Shown here: positions 7,073 through 15,064 of the stretch, piece by piece | Numbering within the stretch: position 1 is the stretch's first letter | How the letters are laid out: every line of letters starts with the position of its first letter | Assembly: GCA_041625575.1 (NCBI GenBank) | Contig: JBFJTG010000010.1 | Span: forward strand, 1-54,661 | Length of the DNA: 54,661 nucleotides | Source of the DNA: Litorivivens sp041625575 | Lineage (GTDB): Bacteria; Pseudomonadota; Gammaproteobacteria; Pseudomonadales; Spongiibacteraceae | Direction: 5' to 3' | Notes under the pieces: generated by a model | What the model saw: the letters and a program-made list of their open reading frames with translations, nothing else | The model's database searches: none | What the model was told of the DNA's origin: nothing | Position numbers and translations under genes: made by a program

Positions 7073-9643
7073 TTAGGCTTCGGGCTCAGCAATCACTTCG
7101 CCTTCAACTTCCTCATCACTTTCTTCGATACGCTCAACACCGACAAGATTTTCACCGGCCTTCAAACGAATCAGGCGCACACCCTGAGTGTTACGACTCA
7201 GCACAGAGACCTCATCGGTTCGCGTACGCACCAAGGTACCCTGGTCGGAGATCAGCATGAGCTCGTCGCCTTCAAAGACTTGCACTGCGCCAACCAGTGC
7301 GCCATTACGCTCGCTGGTTGCCATGGCAATTACGCCCTGGGTTGCACGTCCCTTGGTGGGAAATTCACTCAACTCTGAGCGCTTGCCGTAGCCATTTTCA
7401 GATACGGTTAGCACGCGCCCGCCCTCTTTCGGGATGATCAATGAGATCATCCTGTGACCTTCAGGCATACGAATACCACGCACACCCTTCGCTGTGCGCC
7501 CCATCGAACGAACATCTTCGCCCTTGAAGCGCACGGCCTTACCCGTGCTGGCAAACAACATCACGTCGCTGTCGGCGTCAGTAATTGCCGTACCGACTAA
7601 TCGGTCGCCCTCTTCCAACTCGATGGCCCGCAATCCCACACTGCGCTGGCGGGAAAAATCTTTAAGCGGCGTCTTTTTCACTGTGCCAAATTCTGTGGCG
7701 AAGAATATGAAGTGATCATCCAGATACTCGTCTATACGCAGTATCGAGGTTATTTTCTCGTCTTCATCCAGTGGCAGTAAATTAACGATGGGGCGTCCGC
7801 GCGCACTGCGGCCAGCCACAGGTATCTGATATACCTTAATCCAGTACACCTTACCCAAATTGGAGAAACACATCAGCGTGTCGTGGGTGTTGGCAATCAT
7901 CAAATGCTCGATGAAGTCTTCGTCTTTTACCTGCGTTGCCGACTTACCCATGCCACCACGCTTTTGCGCCTGATAATCGTCTAACGGCTGGGTTTTGGCG
8001 TAACCGGAATGAGAAATCGTCACAACCCGGTCTTCTTCATTGATCAGATCTTCATCCGTCAAATCCATCAAAGACTCGATAATTTCACTGCGACGCTCGT
8101 CGCCGAATTCAGCGCGCACAGCTTCCAGCTCTTCACGAATTACCTGCTTTAAGCGATCAGAATCACCCAAAATACTCAGGTATTCGATAATCTCGTCCAA
8201 TTTTTCCTGATATTCGGTAATCAGCTTGTCATGTTCCAGGCCGGTAAGCTTTTGCAGACGCAGATCCAGAATGGCCTGCACTTGCTCTGGTGACAGAAAG
8301 TAGAGTCCGTCGTGCATACCAAAATTAACCGGCAACTCATCCGGGCGACAAGCGGTCTCGCCAGCCCGGTCCAGCATCGCCTGAACGTCGCCGGGCGCCC
8401 AACCCTTGGCTAATAGACCTTCTTTTGCCTCCGCCGCGGTGGGCGAAGCCTTAATCAGCTGGATAATCTCGTCGATGTTGGCAATTGCAACCGCCAGACC
8501 TTCAAGCAGATGGCCTCGCTCGCGAGCCTTGCGCAGCAGATAAATAGTACGACGTGTAACCACTTCCCGCCGATGTCGCAAAAAGTATTCGAGCAAACCA
8601 ATCAAATTAATCTGTTTAGGCTGCTCGTCTACCAAAGCAACGATATTGATGCCGAATACGCTTTGCAGCTGGGTCTGTGCGTACAAATTATTCAGCACGA
8701 CCTCTCCACTTTCCCCGCGCTTCATCTCAATAACCACACGCAGACCGTCTTTATCCGACTCATCACGCAGCTCGGAAATGCCTTCAATCTTCTTCTCTTT
8801 TACCAGATCCGCGATTTTTTCAATCAGCCGGGCCTTGTTCACCATATAGGGCAGTTCGGAGACGATAATGGTGTCTTTATTCGTTTTTTCGTTAGTAATG
8901 ACTTCGGCGCGGGCACGCACATAGATACGACCGCGACCAGTCCGATAAGCCTGCAGGATGCCGGCACGGCCATTAATGATTGCCGCCGTCGGGAAATCAG
9001 GCCCGGGAATGATTTCCATCAGCTCTTCAACCGTCATATCCGGGTTGTCGAGTAGCGCCAAACAGCCACCCACCACCTCGGTCAGGTTGTGAGGCGGAAT
9101 ATTGGTTGCCATACCCACAGCAATCCCCGAGGAGCCGTTAATCAGCAGGTTAGGGACCCGCGTAGGCATAACTGCCGGAATCATTTCAGTGCCGTCGTAG
9201 TTTGGCACCCAATCCACGGTCTCTTTCTCGAGATCCGCAAGTATCTCGTGGGCGATTTTGCGCATCCGGATCTCGGTGTAACGCATGGCCGCCGCGGAGT
9301 CGCCGTCAATCGAGCCAAAGTTACCCTGACCGTCTACCAGCATGTAGCGCAGGGAAAAAGGCTGCGCCATCCGGACTATAGTATCGTAGACAGCGGAGTC
9401 CCCATGGGGGTGATACTTACCGATAACGTCACCAACAACACGGGCAGACTTCTTATAGGTCTTGTTCCAGTCGTTGTTCAGCTCACTCATGGCAAACAGC
9501 ACACGTCTGTGAACAGGTTTAAGGCCATCGCGCACGTCAGGCAAAGCACGCCCAACAATGACGCTCATGGCGTAGTCGAGGTAGGACTTTTTCAGTTCGT
9601 CCTCGATATTGACCGGTAGAATCTCTTTCGCTAACTCACCCAT
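7073..9643 (-). CDS. gyrA: DNA gyrase subunit A
   Basis: GyrA is the DNA cleavage-rejoining subunit of gyrase (A2B2), which introduces negative supercoils. The 856-residue protein matches Escherichia coli numbering through the active site: the catalytic tyrosine is Tyr122 (AAMRYTE), and the quinolone-determining region reads HPHGDSAVYD with wild-type Ser83 and Asp87, so no classical resistance substitution is present. The C-terminal pinwheel includes a GyrA box variant, QKRGGMG, needed for DNA wrapping, and the protein ends in an acidic tail rich in Glu. ATG 9643 is preceded by AAGGA. It is the first gene of the minus-strand block. Confidence 0.98.
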   Translation of the reverse strand: MGELAKEILPVNIEDELKKSYLDYAMSVIVGRALPDVRDGLKPVHRRVLFAMSELNNDWNKTYKKSARVVGDVIGKYHPHGDSAVYDTIVRMAQPFSLRYMLVDGQGNFGSIDGDSAAAMRYTEIRMRKIAHEILADLEKETVDWVPNYDGTEMIPAVMPTRVPNLLINGSSGIAVGMATNIPPHNLTEVVGGCLALLDNPDMTVEELMEIIPGPDFPTAAIINGRAGILQAYRTGRGRIYVRARAEVITNEKTNKDTIIVSELPYMVNKARLIEKIADLVKEKKIEGISELRDESDKDGLRVVIEMKRGESGEVVLNNLYAQTQLQSVFGINIVALVDEQPKQINLIGLLEYFLRHRREVVTRRTIYLLRKARERGHLLEGLAVAIANIDEIIQLIKASPTAAEAKEGLLAKGWAPGDVQAMLDRAGETACRPDELPVNFGMHDGLYFLSPEQVQAILDLRLQKLTGLEHDKLITEYQEKLDEIIEYLSILGDSDRLKQVIREELEAVRAEFGDERRSEIIESLMDLTDEDLINEEDRVVTISHSGYAKTQPLDDYQAQKRGGMGKSATQVKDEDFIEHLMIANTHDTLMCFSNLGKVYWIKVYQIPVAGRSARGRPIVNLLPLDEDEKITSILRIDEYLDDHFIFFATEFGTVKKTPLKDFSRQRSVGLRAIELEEGDRLVGTAITDADSDVMLFASTGKAVRFKGEDVRSMGRTAKGVRGIRMPEGHRMISLIIPKEGGRVLTVSENGYGKRSELSEFPTKGRATQGVIAMATSERNGALVGAVQVFEGDELMLISDQGTLVRTRTDEVSVLSRNTQGVRLIRLKAGENLVGVERIEESDEEVEGEVIAEPEA

Positions 9644-9948
9644 GCAATCCGATGTCCTTAGTGAAGCTGGTTGTTATTCGTAGGCTGCTTTCGGGTACAA
9701 AAACTCCCCGCCCGGGGCCAACAATGGCCTCGATATCCAGGAAGAAAAAGCAGCTGGGGATATCCCCTCGGAACTGACACCAAAGTGGCGTTCAGACACC
9801 GAAATCAAGTGCGCAAGAATAGCACAACGGGGCCAATTTCTCACAGTGAATTACCGGCTTTTACAGGGTCTTAGCGTAGATATGGCAGCATTTTGGCGGG
9901 CAATCCGGTTATACTTGCCGCTTTTCACACAGGGGAAGCCCGCGCACG
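9644..9948. promoter_or_regulatory. Divergent promoter region between gyrA and mtaD
   Basis: This 305-base gene-free interval must hold the promoters of both gyrA (minus) and mtaD (plus). On the plus strand there is a near-consensus -10, TATACT, at 9910-9915, 34 bases before the mtaD ATG, with no good -35. A 12-base palindrome, GGGGATATCCCC, lies at 9756-9767, and a CCCCG/CGGGG repeat lies close to the gyrA side. I found no coding frame or RNA gene in it. A clear gyrA promoter could not be assigned by eye. Confidence 0.5.
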
Positions 9949-11289
9949 ATGACTGCGACCACTGACCAGCAGGCAGACTGCCTGATTTTTGCACGATGGA
10001 TCATTCCTGTTACCGAAAACGCGCCGGTGCTGACCGAGCATGCGCTCGCCATTAGCGGCAACAAGATCAGCGCGATTCTACCCGCAGAGCAGGCGCGCAA
10101 ACTCAAGTCAAAGAAGGTGCTTGAGCTGCCCGAGCACGCTCTCATGCCGGGCTTGATCAACAGCCACGGCCACGCCGCTATGAGTCTATTTCGGGGCATG
10201 GCGGACGATTTGCCACTGGATGTCTGGCTCAACGATCACGTCTGGCCTGCTGAAGGCAAGTGGGTGAATGAAGAGTTCGTCCGCGACGGTGTCAATCTGG
10301 CCATGGCCGAGATGATCCGCAGCGGTACCACCACTTTCAGCGATATGTACTTTTTCCCCAATATTGCGGCCAAGACCGCAACCCAGGCCGGTATGCGCGC
10401 GCAGCTGACCTTTCCGGTATTCGAATTTCCGAGCGCCTGGGGCCAGAATCCTGATGACTATATACACAAAGGCCTGCAGGTTCACGACGACAATAAACAC
10501 AACCCTCTGATAACAGTGGCCTTTGGACCGCACGCCCCCTACACCGTTGGTGACGAAGCGATGAATCGCATTGCTACGCTGGCCGCCGAGCTACATGGCG
10601 GCGAAATCAACATTCAGGTTCATTTACATGAAACCGCCTTTGAAGTTGCCCAATCCGAGAAAGAATTCGGCATGCGCCCGATCGCCCGCCTGGCTGAGCG
10701 CGGCATTCTCGGCCCTCGCACCCAGTGTGTGCATCTGGTCAGCGTGAATGAAGAGGATATTCGCATCCTCGCCGATAATAACTGCCATGCTATCCACTGC
10801 CCCGAATCCAACATGAAACTGGCCAGCGGCTTTTCACCGGTACAAAGCATGCTCGATGCCGGGATTAATGTCGCGCTGGGCACGGACGGCGCGGCCAGCA
10901 ACAATACGCTCAACCTCTTCAATGAAATGCGTAGCGCCGCACTGCTGGCCAAAGGCCTCACCGGCGATGCTGCCGCCCTGCCCGATACGGTGGCTTTGGA
11001 GATGGCCACCATCAAGGGTGCCCGCGCCATGGGGCAAGACCATGAGCTGGGCAGCCTGGAAGTCGGTAAACTAGCCGATCTCATTGCGGTGGACTTGTCG
11101 GCACTGGAACAGCAGCCCGTATACAACCCTATTTCTCAGCTGGTCTACACACAGGTAGGCAATGCCGTGAGTCACAGTTGGATTAACGGCCGCATGGTCA
11201 TGGATAATCGACGCCTGACCACACTCAATATCGACGAAATTCGTGAGCGCGCGCAGTATTGGCGCCAACAAATCAGCAAGGAATCCTGA
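9949..11289 (+). CDS. mtaD: 5'-methylthioadenosine/S-adenosylhomocysteine deaminase (TRZ/ATZ family amidohydrolase)
   Basis: This is a metal-dependent amidohydrolase that deaminates the purine ring of methylthioadenosine or S-adenosylhomocysteine. The 446-residue protein has the metal ligands NSHGHAAMS (HxH, about residue 72), FGPHAPYTV, the histidine segment HLHETAFEV and the late aspartate in LGTDGAASNN, all in family order. In Pseudomonas aeruginosa the gene in this position, upstream of ubiG and mupP, has been assigned methylthioadenosine deaminase activity (from memory), which supports the name. The mtnA gene that I recall between it and gyrA in Pseudomonas is absent here. It leads a four-gene plus-strand run. 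Confidence 0.85.
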   Translation: MTATTDQQADCLIFARWIIPVTENAPVLTEHALAISGNKISAILPAEQARKLKSKKVLELPEHALMPGLINSHGHAAMSLFRGMADDLPLDVWLNDHVWPAEGKWVNEEFVRDGVNLAMAEMIRSGTTTFSDMYFFPNIAAKTATQAGMRAQLTFPVFEFPSAWGQNPDDYIHKGLQVHDDNKHNPLITVAFGPHAPYTVGDEAMNRIATLAAELHGGEINIQVHLHETAFEVAQSEKEFGMRPIARLAERGILGPRTQCVHLVSVNEEDIRILADNNCHAIHCPESNMKLASGFSPVQSMLDAGINVALGTDGAASNNTLNLFNEMRSAALLAKGLTGDAAALPDTVALEMATIKGARAMGQDHELGSLEVGKLADLIAVDLSALEQQPVYNPISQLVYTQVGNAVSHSWINGRMVMDNRRLTTLNIDEIRERAQYWRQQISKES

Positions 11290-11292
11290 GCC

Positions 11293-11997
11293 GTGTCACT
11301 CGAGAATGTAGACCCCGCCGAAATCGCGAAATTTGAAGAACTTGCCCACCGCTGGTGGGATCGCGAAAGTGAATTCAAACCCTTGCATGATATCAATCCG
11401 CTGCGGGTCAACTACATTGACGAGCGCGCTTCACTGGCGGGTAAGTCCGTTATCGACGTCGGCTGCGGCGGCGGCATACTAAGCGAAGCCATGGCTCACC
11501 GCGGCGCGCGCGTAACCGGTATCGACATGGGCGAAGCCCCTCTTAGCGTAGCCCAGCTACACAAGCTGGAATCCGGCGTTGATGTCGATTACCGGCAGAC
11601 AACCGCCGAGGCTTTAGCCGCAGAAATGCCCGAGAGCTTTGACCGTATTACTTGTCTGGAAATGCTGGAGCACGTTCCCGAACCCGGCTCGGTGATTCAA
11701 GCCTGCGCTGATTTGTGCAAACCCGGCGGCGACCTGTTTTTCTCGACAATCAATCGCAACCCCAAATCTTTCCTATTCGCGGTTGTCGGTGCCGAGTACC
11801 TGCTCAGATTGCTACCGCGCGGCACCCACGAATACGCGAAATTCATTCGCCCCTCCGAACTGGCTGGCTATATACGCGACGCAGGCTTGCTAATTCAGGA
11901 CGTCAGCGGCATGACCTACAACCCCATCACCAAGCACTATGCCATGGGCAGCGACACCGACGTGAACTACATCGTTCACGCTAAAAAACCGGCCTGA
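11293..11997 (+). CDS. ubiG: Ubiquinone biosynthesis O-methyltransferase
   Basis: UbiG carries out both SAM-dependent O-methylations in ubiquinone synthesis. The 234-residue protein has the family N-terminus IAKFEELAHRWWDRESEFKP, SAM motif I VIDVGCGGGILSEAMA, the acidic loop CLEMLEHVPEPG and the membrane-associated insert FAVVGAEYLLRLLPRGTH with HEYAKFIRPSEL. GTG at 11293 is the start, three bases after the mtaD stop. It is followed after 4 bases by mupP, the same order as in Pseudomonas. Confidence 0.96.
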   Translation: MSLENVDPAEIAKFEELAHRWWDRESEFKPLHDINPLRVNYIDERASLAGKSVIDVGCGGGILSEAMAHRGARVTGIDMGEAPLSVAQLHKLESGVDVDYRQTTAEALAAEMPESFDRITCLEMLEHVPEPGSVIQACADLCKPGGDLFFSTINRNPKSFLFAVVGAEYLLRLLPRGTHEYAKFIRPSELAGYIRDAGLLIQDVSGMTYNPITKHYAMGSDTDVNYIVHAKKPA

Positions 11998-12001
11998 CGA
12001 T

Positions 12002-12670
12002 ATGATTCAAGCCGTACTGTTCGATCTCGACGGAACCCTGATTGATACCGCCCCTGATTTTGCGCGAGTATTAAACGGTATGCGCCGGCGTCGCAGCCTA
12101 TCCGACATCCCCTACGAACGCGTGCACGCCACCGTATCAGAAGGCGCGCGCGCCTTGATTGAACTTGGCTTCGAACTCCGGGAAGGCGAGGAAGGCTTCG
12201 AGCCGCTGCGACAGGAATTATTAGACGACTACCTGCAACAATTGTCCGTCGAGTCGCGTCTTTACACCGGCATGAACGAAGTTCTGGAGTGGCTGGAAGT
12301 TCGCAATATTAGCTGGGGAATTGTGACCAACAAGCCCTCGCTTTACGCTGAGCCGCTAATCCGGGATTTACAATTAGACCGGCGCTGCAAAAGTCTGGTT
12401 TGCCCGGACCATGTAAGACAACGTAAACCGCACGCGGAGCCTATTCTGCTGGCCTGCAACCAGCTCGGCGCAGATGCGGAATCGAGCGTGTATGTGGGCG
12501 ACCACCGACGTGATATAGAAGCCGGGAAAAATGCAGGTAGCACCACCATCGCTTGCAGCTACGGCTATATTCACAAGGACGATCCCGCCGACAGCTGGAA
12601 CGCCGACTATACCGTTCAGCAGTCGATAGACATCATTCAGATTCTTGAACAACTTCAGGAGATATCGTGA
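12002..12670 (+). CDS. mupP: HAD-family phosphatase, probable N-acetylmuramic acid 6-phosphate phosphatase MupP
   Basis: The 222-residue haloacid dehalogenase-type phosphatase has motif I FDLDGTLIDT (nucleophile Asp8, acid/base Asp10), motif II IVTNK, the motif III lysine in RKPHAEP and motif IV VGDHRRDIEAGKNAG. Generic annotation would be phosphoglycolate phosphatase (Gph). Its position between ubiG and a yciK-type gene is that of Pseudomonas MupP, which dephosphorylates MurNAc-6-P in the peptidoglycan recycling route that bypasses MurQ. The name rests on synteny; substrate specificity cannot be read from the motifs. Confidence 0.8.
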   Translation: MIQAVLFDLDGTLIDTAPDFARVLNGMRRRRSLSDIPYERVHATVSEGARALIELGFELREGEEGFEPLRQELLDDYLQQLSVESRLYTGMNEVLEWLEVRNISWGIVTNKPSLYAEPLIRDLQLDRRCKSLVCPDHVRQRKPHAEPILLACNQLGADAESSVYVGDHRRDIEAGKNAGSTTIACSYGYIHKDDPADSWNADYTVQQSIDIIQILEQLQEIS

Positions 12671-13428
12671 TACACACCCTACCCGATAACTTTCAGCCCG
12701 CTAGCGATTGCCTGAAAGGAAAAAATATTCTGGTCACAGGCGCTGGTGACGGTATTGGCCGTGCCGCCGCACTAGCCTACGCCCGTTACGGTGCCACTCT
12801 TATTCTTCTGGGCAAAACAATTTCAAAACTCGAAGCGGTGTACGACGAGATTGAAGCCGCCGGTGGGGCCCAGCCCGCCATTTATCCCATGCACCTGGGT
12901 GGCGCAGCCATGAAAGACTTCGATGATCTGCGCGACACCCTGGAACGAGAGTTCGGCAATCTCCACGGCTTGCTCCACAATGCCAGCATTCTTGGCGAAC
13001 GTCGTAGCATTGCCCAGACCAGCATCGAAAGCTGGAACGAAGTCATGCAAATCAACCTTAACTCCAACTTTATGCTGACCAAAGCGCTATTACCGCTACT
13101 TGATAAAGCCGCGACCGCATCGGTCATCTTCACCTCTTCCGGCGTTGGCCGAAGCGGCCGTGCTTTCTGGGGCGCTTATGCTGTGTCCAAGTTCGCGACC
13201 GAGGGCCTGGTTCAGGTACTGGCCGACGAACTCGCGAACACTGGCAATATACGTGTCAACAGCCTAAACCCGGGAGCCACAAACACGGCAATGCGGCGCA
13301 ACGCCTATTTGGGTGAAGATCCGAAATCAAACCCGGAACCCGAAGAGATTATGCCGCTGTATGTGTATTTGATGAGTGATGACAGCCGCGACAAAACCGG
13401 CTTGCAGTGGAATGCGCAAGTTAAGTAA
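12667..13428 (+). CDS. yciK: YciK-type short-chain dehydrogenase/reductase
   Basis: This 253-residue SDR has the cofactor motif TGAGDGIGRAAAL, the conserved LHNASILGE (NAG-like motif), the serine in VIFTSSGVGR and the catalytic YxxxK in WGAYAVSKFA. It resembles the YciK group of NADP-dependent oxidoreductases, whose substrate is not established. GTG 12667 overlaps the mupP stop by 4 bases (GTGA), so the two are probably translationally coupled. It ends 38 bases before the convergent GNAT gene, with no obvious terminator between. Confidence 0.88.
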   Translation: MIHTLPDNFQPASDCLKGKNILVTGAGDGIGRAAALAYARYGATLILLGKTISKLEAVYDEIEAAGGAQPAIYPMHLGGAAMKDFDDLRDTLEREFGNLHGLLHNASILGERRSIAQTSIESWNEVMQINLNSNFMLTKALLPLLDKAATASVIFTSSGVGRSGRAFWGAYAVSKFATEGLVQVLADELANTGNIRVNSLNPGATNTAMRRNAYLGEDPKSNPEPEEIMPLYVYLMSDDSRDKTGLQWNAQVK

Positions 13429-13466
13429 TACCCGCTTTTTATCGGCGAAGAGGCGATTGCGTAAAC

Positions 13467-13961
13467 TTAGCGCACGCGAGAAAAAAGGTGCTCATCATAG
13501 ATTACGCCGCGCTTGCACACGGCCTTACGAAGCACACCTTCTTTTTCGTAGGCATTTTTTTCCAGCACCCGCATCGATGCTAGGTTGGGCTCAACAACAT
13601 GGGCAAAAAGCCGCTGCAGCTCGGTGTGTTTGAATACCCATTCGGTTAGCAGGCCCAAGGCCGCGCTTGCGTAGCCCTTTCCCCAAAAAGGCTCACCCAG
13701 CCAATAACCAATTTCGCCAACAAACCGAAACTCGCCCCTCCCCCAATACACGCCAGTACCGCCTATGCAGTCGCCATCAAGAGAAATTGCAAAATGCTGA
13801 CCCAGGTCATTGCTGGAACCCTCTTCTATCCAGTAGCGGGCGTCACGACGGGTATAGGGTTTGGGGAAATTGTCCCGAAGGTAACGGGTGACGCTCTCGT
13901 TGTTAGCCAATTCAATGAGCTGGGGCTCGTCGTCAGGATGAAAGGCGCGAATCGAAATCAT
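13467..13961 (-). CDS. GNAT-family N-acetyltransferase
   Basis: The 164-residue protein is a RimJ/RimL-like acetyltransferase. It has the N-terminal RAFHPDDEPQL segment, IGYWLGEPFWGKGYASAAL with the acetyl-CoA pyrophosphate loop WGKGYA, and the late VVEPNLASMRVLEKNAYEKEG common to the group. The substrate is unknown: it could be a protein N-terminus or a small amine. ATG 13961 gives the typical MISIRAF start; an in-frame GTG 18 bases upstream (13979) is possible. It lies directly downstream of pyrD on the same strand, close enough for co-transcription. Confidence 0.85.
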   Translation of the reverse strand: MISIRAFHPDDEPQLIELANNESVTRYLRDNFPKPYTRRDARYWIEEGSSNDLGQHFAISLDGDCIGGTGVYWGRGEFRFVGEIGYWLGEPFWGKGYASAALGLLTEWVFKHTELQRLFAHVVEPNLASMRVLEKNAYEKEGVLRKAVCKRGVIYDEHLFSRVR

Positions 13962-13987
13962 CGTGCTAGCGTAGTACACTCATCGTA

Positions 13988-14998
13988 CTAGGGAATGGCG
14001 CGAACCGCGTCGGCCACAAGCTGCGGACCAGCGTAAATAAACCCGCTATAGATTTGCACCAGAGATGCACCGGCGGCAATTTTCTCCGCGGCATCTTCGC
14101 CGCGCATAATTCCGCCAACGCCAATGATCGGGATTTTGCCTTTAAGATGCTTCGATAATTCGCGTATTACCTCCGTGGATTTTTTCCGCACCGGCGCACC
14201 ACTCAAACCACCAGCCTCAGCGCCATGCTTCAGGTGCTTGACGGCCTCACGCTCAATCGTGGTATTGGTCGCTATTACGCCATCGATTCCGAGCTCCAAA
14301 AAAACGGCAGCGACATTGGCGATATCATCAGGCGCCATATCCGGCGCGATTTTGACCGCGACCGGCACATAGCGACCATGCTGCTGAGTTAATTCGGACT
14401 GCGCAGCTTTTAATTGAGACAGCAACTGCTTGAGCGGCTCACCAAACTGTAAGTCGCGTAAACCCGGCGTGTTCGGCGAAGACAGATTCACCGTAATGTA
14501 AGACGCGTAGGCATAAACTTTGCGCATACAGATAAGATAATCATCAACGGCATTCTCTGCAGGGGTGTCTTTATTTTTACCGATATTGATTCCGAGGACG
14601 CCTTTAAACTTGGCCTTTTTTACTTGTTCGACCAAATGGTCCACACCAAGATTATTAAAGCCCATACGATTGATAATGGCTTGGGCTTCCGGCAGCCGAA
14701 ACAGACGTGGCAAGGGATTCCCCGGCTGCGGTTTAGGGGTTACGGTACCAACTTCGATGAAACCAAAGCCCAAAGCGGCAAGGCCATTAATGTATTTCGC
14801 ATCTTTATCGAGCCCGGCCGCCAAGCCTACGGGGTTGGGAAAACGAATCCCCATAACTTCCACCGGCTTCTCTATGAGGCCCGGCGCCACCAGCCGCGTT
14901 AAACAAAAACGCTTAGCCAAGGCTATTCCGCGCATGCCCAGATGATGGGAAGTTTCTTCGGGCAAGCGAAACAGGAGGGCTTGCATCAAGCTATACAT
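13988..14998 (-). CDS. pyrD: Dihydroorotate dehydrogenase (quinone), class 2
   Basis: PyrD oxidises dihydroorotate to orotate at the inner membrane, passing electrons through FMN to ubiquinone. The 336-residue protein starts MYSLMQALLFRLPEETSHH, the amphipathic membrane-anchoring helix of class 2 enzymes. It has PVGLAAGLDKDAKYINGLAALGFGF (here in short: AGLDKDA), GFIEVGTVTPKPQPGNP, the substrate loop INRMGFNN and VNLSSPNTPGLR with the class 2 catalytic serine. ATG 14998 was chosen over upstream starts because AAGGA lies five bases before it and the length equals that of E. coli PyrD. The gene ends in TAG. Confidence 0.96.
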   Translation of the reverse strand: MYSLMQALLFRLPEETSHHLGMRGIALAKRFCLTRLVAPGLIEKPVEVMGIRFPNPVGLAAGLDKDAKYINGLAALGFGFIEVGTVTPKPQPGNPLPRLFRLPEAQAIINRMGFNNLGVDHLVEQVKKAKFKGVLGINIGKNKDTPAENAVDDYLICMRKVYAYASYITVNLSSPNTPGLRDLQFGEPLKQLLSQLKAAQSELTQQHGRYVPVAVKIAPDMAPDDIANVAAVFLELGIDGVIATNTTIEREAVKHLKHGAEAGGLSGAPVRKKSTEVIRELSKHLKGKIPIIGVGGIMRGEDAAEKIAAGASLVQIYSGFIYAGPQLVADAVRAIP

Positions 14999-15064
14999 AG
15001 ACATCCTTCGAAGACATTGGGTCAATAATAAGTGTTCAACAAAAAAGCATCTCGCCTGTTTCGC

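Noticed and set aside
7080..9643. Quinolone-resistance substitution in gyrA
   Set aside because: Ser83 and Asp87 are both wild type.
9756..9767. GGGGATATCCCC palindrome as an operator
   Set aside because: A single short palindrome in a 305-base region, not aligned with either promoter; kept only as a note.
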